Source of the DNA: Beroe forskalii
Lineage: Eukaryota > Ctenophora > Nuda > Beroida > Beroidae
Length of the DNA stretch: 64,000 bases
Assembly: GCA_011033025.1 (NCBI GenBank)
Contig: WFMF01000099.1
Span: 319,369-383,368, forward strand
Direction: 5' to 3'
This document shows, in pieces, positions 11,001 to 21,900 of this stretch. The notes under the pieces were generated by a model, which made no database searches, had not been told where the DNA came from, and was given only the letters and a program-made list of their open reading frames with translations. Within the stretch, counting starts at the first letter, position 1; each line of letters starts with the position of its first letter. A program made the translations under genes and the position numbers.

Positions 11001-14000
11001 CGTCCAAGCTGCGAGGGAAGGCGTTAGAATACAGGATTATAAAAATAAAATTCCTTTCCTTCATCATTAATTTGATGGAACTGAAGGCTGAAATGTATAT
11101 TAAGATATCTAAACTACAAAACTACCAAAGTACCAACTTTTACCCATCATGCTATCATATTGAGGCGTGGCACACTTTCAATTGATTGACGCACATAATT
11201 TATGAAAACAATCCCGATCCAAGAAGTTGTCATGGAGACAGATTGATTATTAATGTTTCTATTACAAAATCCGTTACCAACCAACATAATAAGATTAATA
11301 AATTGAAGAATTGATAGCAGCAAAAAGTTAATATTTCACTTCACTCCTTGTTGTCTAGCTTAGAGCTTAATAAGTTAATACGAGTGAAGTGAGACAATAT
11401 TAAATCCCCAGACCTTTCCCCATTCCCCAGACCTATCCCCTCCCCCTCCCTACCTGTAAGCTGCGATGCCCTTCATGACGAGATATTCCTCTACAGCGAA
11501 TGAGATGGTGGTTTTGCCGGCTCCACTGAGACCTGTGAACCACACAGTGCACCCTCTGAACTGTCCAGCTCCCAGAACCTTGGCCCGCTTAGCACGGGAC
11601 ACGGTACCGTGCTCATACCGAACATTGGTTGCCTTGATCTCGTTCTGCGGGGAGTGAGGATGTTAGGGATAGGGATCAGTGAATAGGATGAAATGCGAGT
11701 AAAAATGTTAAATGGTGCTAGCAATCAATGTATAGAAGTTAGAGACCAGTGAATGTAGAAGCGGCGTATGGCTGATACCATACAGTTTTACCAAGTCAGC
11801 AAGTTGTTGAAAACTGGGATATTGCTGTGAAGTTCACTGAATTCAACACTGGGAGCCCAGCAGGCAGAAGTGTATTAGAGTATTAGATCTAATGTGAGTA
11901 GTAGAAGAAGCTTTGTGAAAGGTAACTATTGGAGTGTTGCTATTGTACTGTGTATACAAATTATACCTTAAAATACCTTGCAACAGGGTGGGTGCTACAC
12001 CCAACCTAGTACATTGTAACAGGAGTTCTTACTGCACACAACCTAGTACATTGTAGTTCATACGTACATAGTGTACTGTCATCGCACTTAAGTAATGACA
12101 ACACGTGGTGAATACATCATGTATTCCATGACATAAAGTACACTTTATTCTTGGAAATCACAATACAATGAAGCCTTACAGTGCTTCTTGCAGTGATGCA
12201 TACGAAACTTTTATATAACGTCAATTTCTGAAAACAAGATGTGAGTGTGAAAGCTTTTAATGCAGGCACCACTTATACTATTGACGTTACACAATGGAAA
12301 CACCGTTACTTCTATTACATCAGATCAGTATTCACTTTTTTCTGAAACGCGGTTTTCGTTGCATTGATTCATTACATGGTACTTGTATGCAATCATTACA
12401 CGCATTCGACAACATAATAGTGAACAAACCCTCTGGTTTTTGATAAACTTGTATGTTAAAATATCCTAGACCAAACACGACCATTTGTTTACCATTGATA
12501 TTTAAAGAAGTTAGGAAATTCAGGGCAACACATACCCATAACATTAGATAGTTAAATCTTACACCAATTTCATGGAACAACAAACTACATATTTCAAATA
12601 ATCATCAGAAATTTGATAACATTTTGATGAAATGATAGTTTAATCGCAGGCGATTGATAAGCATAACCCACATATTTGCTGGTTCCAGGGTCTTGGGAAA
12701 TTCGGCTAGCCATCTGTTAATGGGAATAGAGTGAGAAAAATCAAAGAATTTCAAGATTAGGCAATAATCGTACGACCGAGTGGTATTGAAAGTTCTCAAC
12801 TTTGAGAATGAAATAGATTACCCTAAGAAATTGATTATTGATATACTTTATCGATTGATTGGAAGTAACTGAGCCAACAAAATAAGTAGGAATCAGTGAG
12901 CTAAAATTAATATAGAACGCATATATATGGTGACCAATAGTAAATTTTCAAGCAGTCAGTACAAATAAACGAAGGTAAATTTCTTTGGATGTGATGCATT
13001 ATTTATTGACCTATGTAAAACTCTGGCGGATTTTGACAAGCATAAACTAATGCCAACAGTAAACAAATGATCACTTTCTGTTAACATAGCACAACATAAA
13101 AACATGATGTTTACAATAACACGAGTACACGAGAAGGGAGTAGCATAAGCCACATCTTCAACATGAAATGATGTCTGCGTGTGAGTCAGTGGTTAATGAA
13201 CGCGCGGCGTAATGTGCCTAGCGCTCGATTATTTGAGGATGATGAAACATTTTAATGTACGAGCGCGCGGCTCACCAATTTACGCAGCAATGGCAAAGCC
13301 ATGAAAACATCTTCAATTTGATATTTTCTTTACAATATTTTGTAACATATTTGCATCCAATTCTAAAACAGCTTTTTAAAAGGTCTAATCAGTTTGGGAC
13401 CAAAAGTCATGCGCGCTAATAATTTTGACCTTTTCACTCATAAAACCACTTAAAGTTAATGTAAAACTATATCTAAAACTCGATGCCAAAATTTAGGTAG
13501 GTCTCCCATATAAACGGGAGCCTTCATTATCTATGACAATGACGTCACTCAGAAAAATATAATTAAGCGCACCTAGCGCTTTAAGGACTAGGGTTAGGGT
13601 CATGATTAGGGTCAAGATTTGTTAGGGTAAGGGTAAGGATTAAGGTTAGGGTTTTGGTTAGGGTTATGGTTAGGTTTAGGATACAGAAAAATTGACCTTT
13701 AGATCTGTGACGTCACTCAGAGCCGTTTATATGGGAGAGATACCAAAATTTACAGATATGCAGTTTAAGTTTAACTTCAAGTTCATGACATGAAATAGCG
13801 TTTGGTTTCAAGAGTTTTGAGTTTGTGCAATGGATCCATCGGATCCATCATGTCCAATGGACATAACCAAATCCAATGGACGTCCAATCGACATCCATTG
13901 AACACAACGTCCATCGGTAAATTTGTCCAATGGTATTCAATGAATCCAATGGATCCATTTTTGATGTCCAATGGACATTGGTCATGTTTAATTAATGGAT

Positions 14001-15384
14001 CCATTGGATGTTCATTGGGTCCATCTGAGTAGATCCAATGGACACAATCACAATGGACATCAATCCGGCATTTTTGCTTAATGGATCCATATGGGTCTTT
14101 GGATACAATGGATCCATTGTGTCCATTGAAAACAATTGGTCATGTCCATTGGATTCATTGTGTCCGATGGATCCATTGGATCTATAGTGCAAGTGTCCAA
14201 TGGAAAAAATGGATCCGTTGGATTCAATATTGGCAAATGGACACAATGTGTAATGGATCCAATGGACATGTACAATGGTGCTCAATGGAGACAATGGATT
14301 CAATGGAATTGGATCCAATGGACGCAATGGATCCATTGAACAAAAATACCAGACTGATGTCCATCTACCAAACCATGTTCGGATCCGCCAGGTTTTTAGC
14401 CATGTCCAGGCTAAAAACCTGGCGGAATCGACTCCGCTGCGGACCCGCTGCGGGTCCGCCGGTTCCGCTGCAGGTCCACTGCGGACTTCGATAAATTCCA
14501 CAAGAATAATTAGGCGGAATTTAGTGGACCCGCAGCGGAATTTTTGAAATTCCGCCGCGGAGTTTGGGGTCTGCCGCGGATTTTCCGGAGCCTGGCGGAA
14601 ATTCCGCCGCGGAATCATTCATTGAAAATTCCGCCAAAACAGTTCGCCGCGGAGTTTTCGAAGTCCAAGGTGGACTTCCGCGGCGGACTTCGAAACTCCG
14701 CGGCGGAATTTCGCCTTAGACCTCGAAAACTCCGCGGCGAACTTTCAAAAAGTCCGCTGCGGGTCCACTGAATTCTGTCAATTTTTTTGGTGGAATTTAT
14801 CGGACTCCGCGGTGGACCCGCAGTGGAACCTGCGGACTCGCAGCGGGTCCGCAGCGGAGTCGATTCCGCCAGGTTTTTAGCCTCGACTTGTACCTTACTA
14901 CCTTAACCTAGTCCTACATTGGAATTGATGAATCCAATGGATCCATTGACAAGATTCACAGCTCTTCTGACACTTTTACCGCGTTTTCATCGAATAATGA
15001 ACAAGATATAGCTGAGTCTAGAAGTACTAGTAGTCAGTTTCGGGCCGAAAGTAACAGATTCGCGTTCGATCCGAGCTTGAATTCATAATCGTTTTGCAAT
15101 CTTAAATTTCAGTAGGTATCTACCCAGCGAGGGAACGAACTTTTCACCTTACGGCTTACACGCAGAACGGTTGGAGTTTTGGATAGAGCCTGGGTTTGGT
15201 TGGGGCCAGGATTTGAATTAAGGCGTTTTGTTACAGTCAGGACGGAGAGATAAAGTGCTTACAGATCAAATGTCGTGAGGTGAAAAGTCGGGCTCCCCTG
15301 CCCATTTGCCGCTTATCCTAAAAACATGTGACGTAAGGTACTCACCGAGCTGAAGGAGTTGTTGAATATAGCTGTGACCGGCAT
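5009..15384 (-). CDS. PAPSS: Bifunctional PAPS synthase (APS kinase + ATP sulfurylase), 5' six coding exons
   Basis: Makes the sulfate donor PAPS: the carboxy-terminal sulfurylase forms APS from ATP and sulfate, and the amino-terminal kinase phosphorylates it. Coding exons in order are 15384-15346, 11644-11454, 11008-10852, 10669-10531, 6239-6112 and 5155-5009; all junctions are GT-AG and phases join without a stop (801 nt, 267 residues). The start ATG at 15384 gives [13 protein letters not shown] before the first splice. Exon 2 carries the P-loop GLSGAGKTT (residues 51-59), exon 3 [10 protein letters not shown] and [12 protein letters not shown], exon 4 [20 protein letters not shown], exon 5 [12 protein letters not shown]; exon 6 ([20 protein letters not shown]) opens the sulfurylase domain. 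The family is about 620 residues, so more than half is off the left edge or unseen. Which vertebrate paralogue it matches cannot be said. The introns hold several repeats listed separately. Confidence 0.95.
5163..5245. repeat. Three-copy intronic tandem repeat beside a PAPSS splice acceptor
   Basis: The phrase AGCTATAGAGGGG / AGCTATATAG repeats three times directly next to the acceptor of the PAPSS exon at 5155. On the gene's strand it supplies part of the pyrimidine-rich stretch before that exon. Confidence 0.6.
6951..8080. repeat. 29-bp minisatellite, about 39 copies, in a PAPSS intron
   Basis: The unit is GTACGTCACACTWCGTGTCT followed by CTGACACCA. Variants at the W position (TTC versus TAC) come in runs, showing higher-order structure from unequal exchange. 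ACAC-n-GTGT gives each unit a short palindromic core. The array lies in the PAPSS intron between exons 10531-10669 and 6112-6239. Confidence 0.97.
8100..10530. other. PAPSS intron, no further feature recognised
   Basis: Ordinary A/T-rich intronic sequence. A short tandem of GGAGAAAATGG words occurs near 8790-8830. Open frames at 9220-9495 and 10097-10294 have no recognisable domain and no paired splice sites. Confidence 0.5.
11650..13480. other. PAPSS intron 1 (part), no further gene recognised
   Basis: A/T-rich intron. The 83-codon minus frame at 12332-12583 is hydrophobic and cysteine-bearing but has no splice partner or known motif. Confidence 0.45.
13489..13751. mobile_element. MITE-like element carrying degenerate telomere-type TTAGGG repeats
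   Basis: The left end (AATTTAGG...CTCCCATATAAACGG) is matched in inverted orientation on the right (CCGTTTATATGGGAG...CCAAAATT). Inside each end sits TGACGTCACTCAG. The centre, 13589-13680, is about ten copies of TTAGGG/GGTTAG-like hexamers with interruptions. Telomere-like repeats enclosed by inverted ends suggest capture inside a mobile element, not a chromosome-fusion scar. Confidence 0.65.
13825..14345. repeat. Array of TCCAATGGA/GGATCC words, second member of the 1735-1885 family
   Basis: About 50 short words such as AATGGATCC, TCCAATGGAC and GTCCATTGG in both orientations. The family's right flank resumes near 14930-14960, after a GCGGA-rich element, so that element probably inserted into this array. 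Open frames on both strands translate to Met/Asp/Pro/Trp/Ile repeats and are not coding. Confidence 0.75.
14384..14886. mobile_element. GCGGA-word foldback element with about 44-bp perfect inverted ends
   Basis: The left end (from about 14408) starts GGCTAAAAACCTGGCGGAAT and is matched exactly in reverse complement by the right end finishing at about 14883. The interior is CCGCGG, CTGCGG and GCAGCGGA words. A fragment of the same end lies directly before it at 14384-14400, forming a small hairpin. The ends resemble those at 1990 and 4620 (GGCTAAAAA core), suggesting a common origin. No clear target duplication was found. Confidence 0.7.
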
Positions 15385-15603
15385 GACGGAGACTGGATGC
15401 AAGCTAAAGATAGAGCAAATTATTAAGAGAGAATGTAAACTGAGTGGCGAGGGGATAGCACTACAGACCTGGGATGTGCCCACGTGCCGCACAGGATACG
15501 GCCTCGCTTTGTGAAGGAGCAATACCTCACATTGTGCATTGTTTATTGTGGGGACTATTGTACACACTACATTCTAACACGTGGAGGTTGAGGGTGGGGT
15601 ACT

Positions 15604-15648
15604 TTGTTACCGTACCTCAGTAACAATGTTACTGAGGTACGGCAACAA
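15604..15648. repeat. 45-bp hairpin, 21-bp arms with one mismatch and AAT loop
   Basis: TTGTTACCGTACCTCAGTAAC, then AAT, then its reverse complement with one change. It lies about 220 bp upstream of the PAPSS start codon, in the likely promoter or 5' region. Small foldback insertion or structured element; function unknown. Confidence 0.85.
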
Positions 15649-15984
15649 TCGCAGCTTTAATTGATTAGGGACCCACCTACGTACTGCACAGTGATTTTTA
15701 ATTACATTTGCAACTTGTTAATGACTGCAAAATGCACTGATTGGGTAATATAGGTATGCGGGTAAATTGTGCAATCTTATTGATTACATTAATTAAAAAA
15801 TTTGCCTCTATGGAAACCCTAATAAATGGACAATGGAGCTATGATGAAGTCTTTTAGAAAATTGAATGATGTTTGCCTCGTGCAAAGGCAAACATCATTT
15901 AGGTAGCTGGTAGTAACAAGGCGAAATATTAAGCGACAGTCAAACTGGTGGACTTTCGTCAGACCCACTCAAGCCCAGGCAAAT

Positions 15985-16390
15985 GGGTAATATAGAACAA
16001 GGCTTATAAATTGGGTGCAAATCTGCGCTTAGTCACCGCTCAATGGCTCTCAAATGCGCTCATTGACCCTCATTTTAAGACATATTTCAATTTGCGCTCA
16101 TTTTCGCTCATTTTCGCTCATTGACACCCAAAAGCGCTTGCAGCAAATGAGCGCAAAATTTTGTGTTCATGTGCGCCCAGCATCGTTCTTTTGCGCTCAA
16201 TTGCACCCATTTAGCGCTCAGAGCGCAAATGAGCGCAAAATTGCCTTCAATTAAGATTTAATGTTTGCGCTCAATTGCGCTCAGTAACTAGAAATGAACG
16301 ATGCCGGCCGCAAATGAGCGCAAAATTTATCGCCTAATTGCGCCCGATTTCACTCATTTGCGCTCAATTAAGCCTTGTGCTAAAGTACCC
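15985..16390. mobile_element. GAGCGCAAAT-word foldback element
   Basis: The ends GGGTAATATAGAACAAGGCT and, in reverse complement, GGGTACTTTAGCACAAGGCT are matching inverted repeats. The interior is TGCGCTCA / TGAGCGCA words in both orientations. A related array lies at 17055-17557. Confidence 0.65.
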
Positions 16391-17054
16391 AACTGGATGG
16401 AGATGGAATGCACCGCAAGTCAACCAAAAAGTCCGCCGCAGTGCTGCAGTGGAGTAGGTAGCTAGTGAGTCCTGTTATTGGAGGAGTAGAATTATATATC
16501 GATTCAAAAATACAGACCAGCAAGAAAATCAAAAAAACAATCGATTGTACGAGTCCAATGAAAATGTAAAATTAGCAATCGAACGCGCTTTCTAAAGGCA
16601 GCTGAGGACCTCAACAAAGAGAAAAAAGAGCAGGGAATGACACTTGGCAGATTGTGGCTAGTGAAATAGAGGGATATCATGAGGCTGCTGTAGTAATTTG
16701 TAAATTTAGACGCCGTGTCAATTACACTCGGAAACATTGAGACATGAGCCTACACAAACACTCGAAATATTTTATATTAAACAGTTTACGTCTTACGAGT
16801 TAACAAAGTTACTCAATAGACAATGTACTGAGAGAATAAAAACAGCTAATTTTCGAACTAGGATCTTGTTTTCTATAATATAGGTTGGACGTTGGTACGT
16901 TAATTTCATGATATCTGAACTATAGTACCTACATTTTGACAGAATTCAATGAGGTGCCGAGGTGGCGAATGGCGTGTAGACTAGTCTTCACGCCACGAGA
17001 AGAAAAAGAATAAAACCGAAGCGTGCCATTTGCGATCGTAAGAAAACTTGAAAA

Positions 17055-17557
17055 TGGGCACTTTGTCAAATCGCTAACTCGGCGTAGCATCGCTCATTTG
17101 TGCTCATTTGCGCTATTTTTCGCCATTTTGCACTCAGAGTGAAAAATTCAAAGACAGAATAATGGGCGCAAAGGTGTGCAAAAAATTGCGCTGATCTGTT
17201 GCGCTCAGCAGAACTGAGCGCAATTGAGTACAAATGGGCGCAATATGCAATACGATTGCTCAGTTTTGCCGAGAAAAACTGAGCGCAAATAGAAATATAC
17301 GAATATGCACTCAATTGAAAGTAAATTTTGCACTCATATGCGCTCTGACTCTGAGTGCAAAGGGGGCGCAAATGAGCGATGCTTGGCGCAAACGAGCGCA
17401 AAATTTGCGCTCATTTTCGCCCAGTCATTTTCTAGGCTCTTGAGGATAAATGAGCTCAATTAAACCGCAACTTAATGCGCAAATGAGCCCAAAAAGAGCG
17501 GATTTGGGCGCATTTGAGCGGCAACTGAGCGCCTTGTCCTTGATACTGATAGTACCC
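17055..17557. mobile_element. Second GAGCGCAAAT-word array
   Basis: Same word (GCGCAAATGAGCGC and complement) as 15985-16390, with weaker ends (GGGCACTTTGTC left; GGGTACTATC in reverse complement right). The open frame across it is a repeat artefact. Confidence 0.55.
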
Positions 17558-18244
17558 ATTTGATTCTTATATCATAGAAAAGTAGTAAAGTAAGTAGGAC
17601 GGATTATAAGAGTAAGAAATAGGTACTGCTCCTTAACTTTAAATATTAACATGGTCCATAAAAGTACGTCTCGATTTGTCGGAAAAGTGACGTGTCAGTC
17701 ACGCCTACTCATGCAAAACCACTCACATATGAATGACGCGTTATTAAATCCAGATTAAAGTAATGGAGTAAAGTACTGTAGATTGCATGAGACTATTTAC
17801 AATCTCAGGTTCTGCAGCGGGATAATGTAACAGGATATTCGTTATTCAAAATGCTAAATTATTCATCATAATTCATATCAATCCAGCCGAATAAAATTCA
17901 CAACTGTCTTGATCCTTCCGTCTTCACAGTCACATGCGATTGCCACCATGAATGTTTAGAAACATTCCAGACATGAGACAGAATCTAAATTAAGAATATT
18001 ACGAGGCCCGAGGGGTATAATTCTGCAGTCTGAAACCTGCCAGTGTCACGGGAATTTTCATCTCAACTATGGAGCCATGATAAACCCTTTAACTCTTTTG
18101 TGAAGACGCTATTTGTGGATGGTACCTACTTTTAGTTTTATCACTAAAAAGTAGAACAACTGTTTACGAGACAGGTAAAACGTACGTTTTCACATAACAA
18201 CTAAATTTACAGTCGCTGCAAGTGCATGTTCCTCGGCAAATGAC

Positions 18245-18680
18245 CACATTGCAAAATCGCCGACTCGGCGCCGATCGGCGCCCGTCCGGCGCCGATCGGC
18301 GCTGATCGGCGCTGGTCGGCGCTGATCGGCGCTGGTCGGCGCTGGTCGGCGCCGATCGGCGCCGGCTAGGCGCCGATCGGCGACACCGCCGATCGGCGCT
18401 GATCGGCGCCGATCGGCGCCGATGGGAAATCGGCATCTTTCATCGGCGGTCGTCGGCGCGATCGGCGCCGATCAGCGCCGATCAGCGCCGATCGGCGCTG
18501 ATCAGCGCCGGCCAGCCCCCGATCGGCGCCGACAGCGCCGATCTGCCTCGATCGCGCCGATCAGCGCCGATAAAACACCTGTATAAGGGAAGCTGTCTGG
18601 TGCATTTTATTCCAGATTTCCGTGATTTTACCATCGGCGCCGATCGCGCTGATCGCGCCGATCGGCGCCGATGGGGATTT
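18245..18680. repeat. GGCGCCGATC palindromic-word array
   Basis: Dense run of GATCGGCGCC / GGCGCTGATC words; GGCGCC and GATC are each palindromic. Two blocks are separated by unique sequence (about 18565-18630). An Arg/Ser/Ala/Pro-rich open frame on the minus strand is a consequence of the repeat. Confidence 0.85.
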
Positions 18681-18954
18681 TTAAAAATTCAAGCTTTGAC
18701 AAGAAAATGAGATATCCGCGGATTTTATCGCATTTGACCGACTTTACGATCAGGATTATGTTATGGTTTGTAATTATATATGTTTTATATGCTTGGACGT
18801 TATTGTCATACTCATAGATAAATGATAATGAAGGCCCTGCTTACATGGGAGGCCGACCTTATTAACTTAAAATGTAAGAATACCTGATGATAATATTAAT
18901 ACGTCGATAATTTCAAATAAAAAGACATACAACGGACGCAGAACGGAAACACTG

Positions 18955-21900
18955 TAGTGATGACCTTTCTTGGGAAAGGGGCGAAACCCTTTTTTTAAGG
19001 GCCCCGGAACATTTCCCTTTTAAACTTCGGGGGCAAAAACCCTGGGTTCCATTTATGGGGAAAAAGTTAATTTTTGGAAAAGGCAAAATTTGGGTTCTTT
19101 TTTTAAGGACCCAAATTTAATTTTGGGAAAAACGAAATCCTGGGTTTCCCCTTTAAAAGGACCCGGAACATTTCCCTTTTCTTGGAAAGGCAAAACCCGG
19201 TTTTCCTTTTATGGGATTTGGCTTTAATTTTGGGAAGGCAAACCCTCTTTCCCTTTTTTCCCCCGGAAAAATTTAACTGGAAAGAAATCCGGGTTTCCCT
19301 TTTAAAAGGACCCGGAATTTTGTTTTGGAAAAACCTCTTTCCCTTTTTAAAAGGCCCCAAATTTTTTTGGAAAAGGCAAAATCTCGGTTCTTTTTTTAAG
19401 GCCCCCGGACTTTTCCCTTTCTTTGGAAAAAAATCCCCGGTTTCCATTTAAAAGGGGAACATTTACCTTTAACTGGAAAAATTTTGGGTTTTCCTTAAAA
19501 GGCCCCGGAACATTTAAATTTGGAAAAGGCAAACCCTCTTTCCCAAAGAGGCCCGGGAAAATTTCCCTTTTAATTTTGGGAAAGGCGAAATCCCCGGTTT
19601 TTAAAAAGGCCCCGGAACTTTTTAACTTGGGAAAGGCAAAACCCTCGGGGGTTCCTTTTTAAAGGCCCCGGGAACTTTTCCCTTTTAAACCCGGAAAGGG
19701 CCCAAAACCCTTTTTCCATTTATAAGGACCCGGAACATTTACTTTAACTTCGGAAGAGGCAATCTCGAGTTCCATTATAAGGACCCGGAACATTTACACT
19801 AACTTTGGAAAGGCGAAATCTCAAAGTTCCATTTATAAGGATTCCAGAACATTTATTAACTTCAGGCAAATCCTCAGTTCCATTTATAAGGACCCGGAAC
19901 ATTTACCTTTAACTTTGGAGGCTTGAAATCCTCAGTTCCATTTATAAGACCCGGAACATTTTAACTTCGGAAAGGCAAAATCCTCAGTTCCATTTATAGG
20001 ACCAGAACATTTACCTTTAACTTCGGAAGGGGCGAAATCCTCGGTTCCATTTTTAAGGACCCGAACATTTTACCTTTAACTTCGGAAGGCAAAATCCTCG
20101 GTTCCATTTATAAGGACCCGAACAATTACCTTTAACTTCGGAAGGCGAAATCCTCGGTTCCATTTATAAGGACCCCAGAACATTTACCTTTAACTTCGGA
20201 AAGGTGAAATCCTCGGTTCCATTTATAAAGGACCAAGGAACATTTACTTTAACTTTGGAAAGGCAAAATCCTCGGTTCCATTTATAGGACCCGGAACATT
20301 TACCTTTAACTTCGAAAGGCGAAATCCTCGGTTCCATTTTTAAGGACCATTTATTAAGGAAAGCAAAACCGGAACATTTACCTTTAACTTCGGAAAGGCA
20401 GAAATCCTCAGTTCCATTTTTTTTAGGACCCGGAACATTTACCTTAACTTCGGAAGGCGAAATCCTTGGTTCCATTTATAAGGACCCGGAACATTTACCT
20501 TTAACTTTGGTGCCCAAGGAAAAACTGGCAGTTCCATTTTATATAACAACATTTATTTTTAACCACACTGAAAGGCAATGACTAAGTTTAAAATTAATAC
20601 CCGGAACATTTTACCTTTAACCTGTTGCTTTCGGGCAACACTGGGCTCCATTTATATGGACCGGAACATTTACTCAATTATTTGGTATCTAAAGAATTTA
20701 TGGTTTATTTCTACTGAGCAAGTAGCCACAGATGGAAATGAAATCTTTAACTTTGGAACCCAAAGCCTCAAAAAACATTTATAAGGCAACCCTGGGGAGA
20801 ACATTTAACTATTTAACTTTCTTGAACATTCATATCACGTGTTCCATTTAATATGCCTTTAAACATTTATTTATCATTAAAAGGATGATTTCCTCTGTTC
20901 CATTTTAAACACCCTGGAACATTCATGCCAAATTTTCAACTAAACTACGAGAATGAAATTTTCGGTTCCATTTATATGCTAGACCCGAACATTTACCTTT
21001 AACTCGGAAAGGCAAAATTTCAAAGGTTTCATTTCTAGGCAACCGGAACATTTACATGACTAGGAAAATCCTCAAATCCATTTTATAAAACTGCATGTTA
21101 ACTTATGAAAGGCGAAACCGGTTCCATTTTTAAGGACCCGGAACATTTACCTTTAAAAAATGGAAATCCTTCTCAACTAAGTTCCATTTTTAGGTCCCGG
21201 TAGAAAACTGGATGTAATAAATATTGGGTTCCATTTTAAGTTACCGAAACATTTACCCTTAACTTCGAAAGAGGAAATCCCACCCATTTTCTGATTTCTG
21301 CATTTACCTTAACTTCGGAAATTTCAAAGGTCCATTTTATAAGGACCCTAACATTTACCTTAACTCAGAAAGGCAAAATGGCTCTGACTGACCCGGAACA
21401 TTTACCTTTAACTTTAAATGATTGTGAAAAGGATAAATATCCTCGTAGGTATACTGTATAGGGACCCGAACATTTACACAGGTTTGGAAGGCGAAATTCC
21501 TTATTTCATTTATAAGACCCGAACATTTATTTAACTTTGAAAGGCGAAACTCAGTTACAGACACAGACCAGGAACATTTAGTTAGGCATTTTAAGGCAAA
21601 ATTTCGGTTCCATTTCAGTAATTTGTGATTAGGGTTGCAATGTTAACTCTGAAAGGCAAAATCCTCGGTTCCATTTGTAGACCTGGAAACATTTTGTTTA
21701 TAACTTTGGATATGCAAATCCTCGGTTCCATTATTTTGACCCTAACATTTACCTTTTTAACTTTGGAAAAACTCCCAAACTCCTACTCATTCCATTTATT
21801 CAGGACCGGAACATTTTACCTTAACTTGGAAAGGCGAAAATTTTCCATTTATATTGACCCGGAACTTTTTTTAACTTTGGAAGCAAATAAATTTCAGTTC

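Noticed and set aside
12332..12583. 83-codon hydrophobic minus frame in PAPSS intron 1
   Set aside because: A/T-rich chance frame inside a well-defined intron on the same strand, with no splice partner.
13992..14618. 208-codon minus-strand frame rich in MDPL and SIGS
   Set aside because: Translation of TCCAATGGA and GCGGA repeat words, with frames open on both strands and no domain.
18164..18436. Arg/Ser/Ala/Pro-rich frame resembling a low-complexity nuclear protein
   Set aside because: Caused by the GGCGCCGATC array; no splice or start support.
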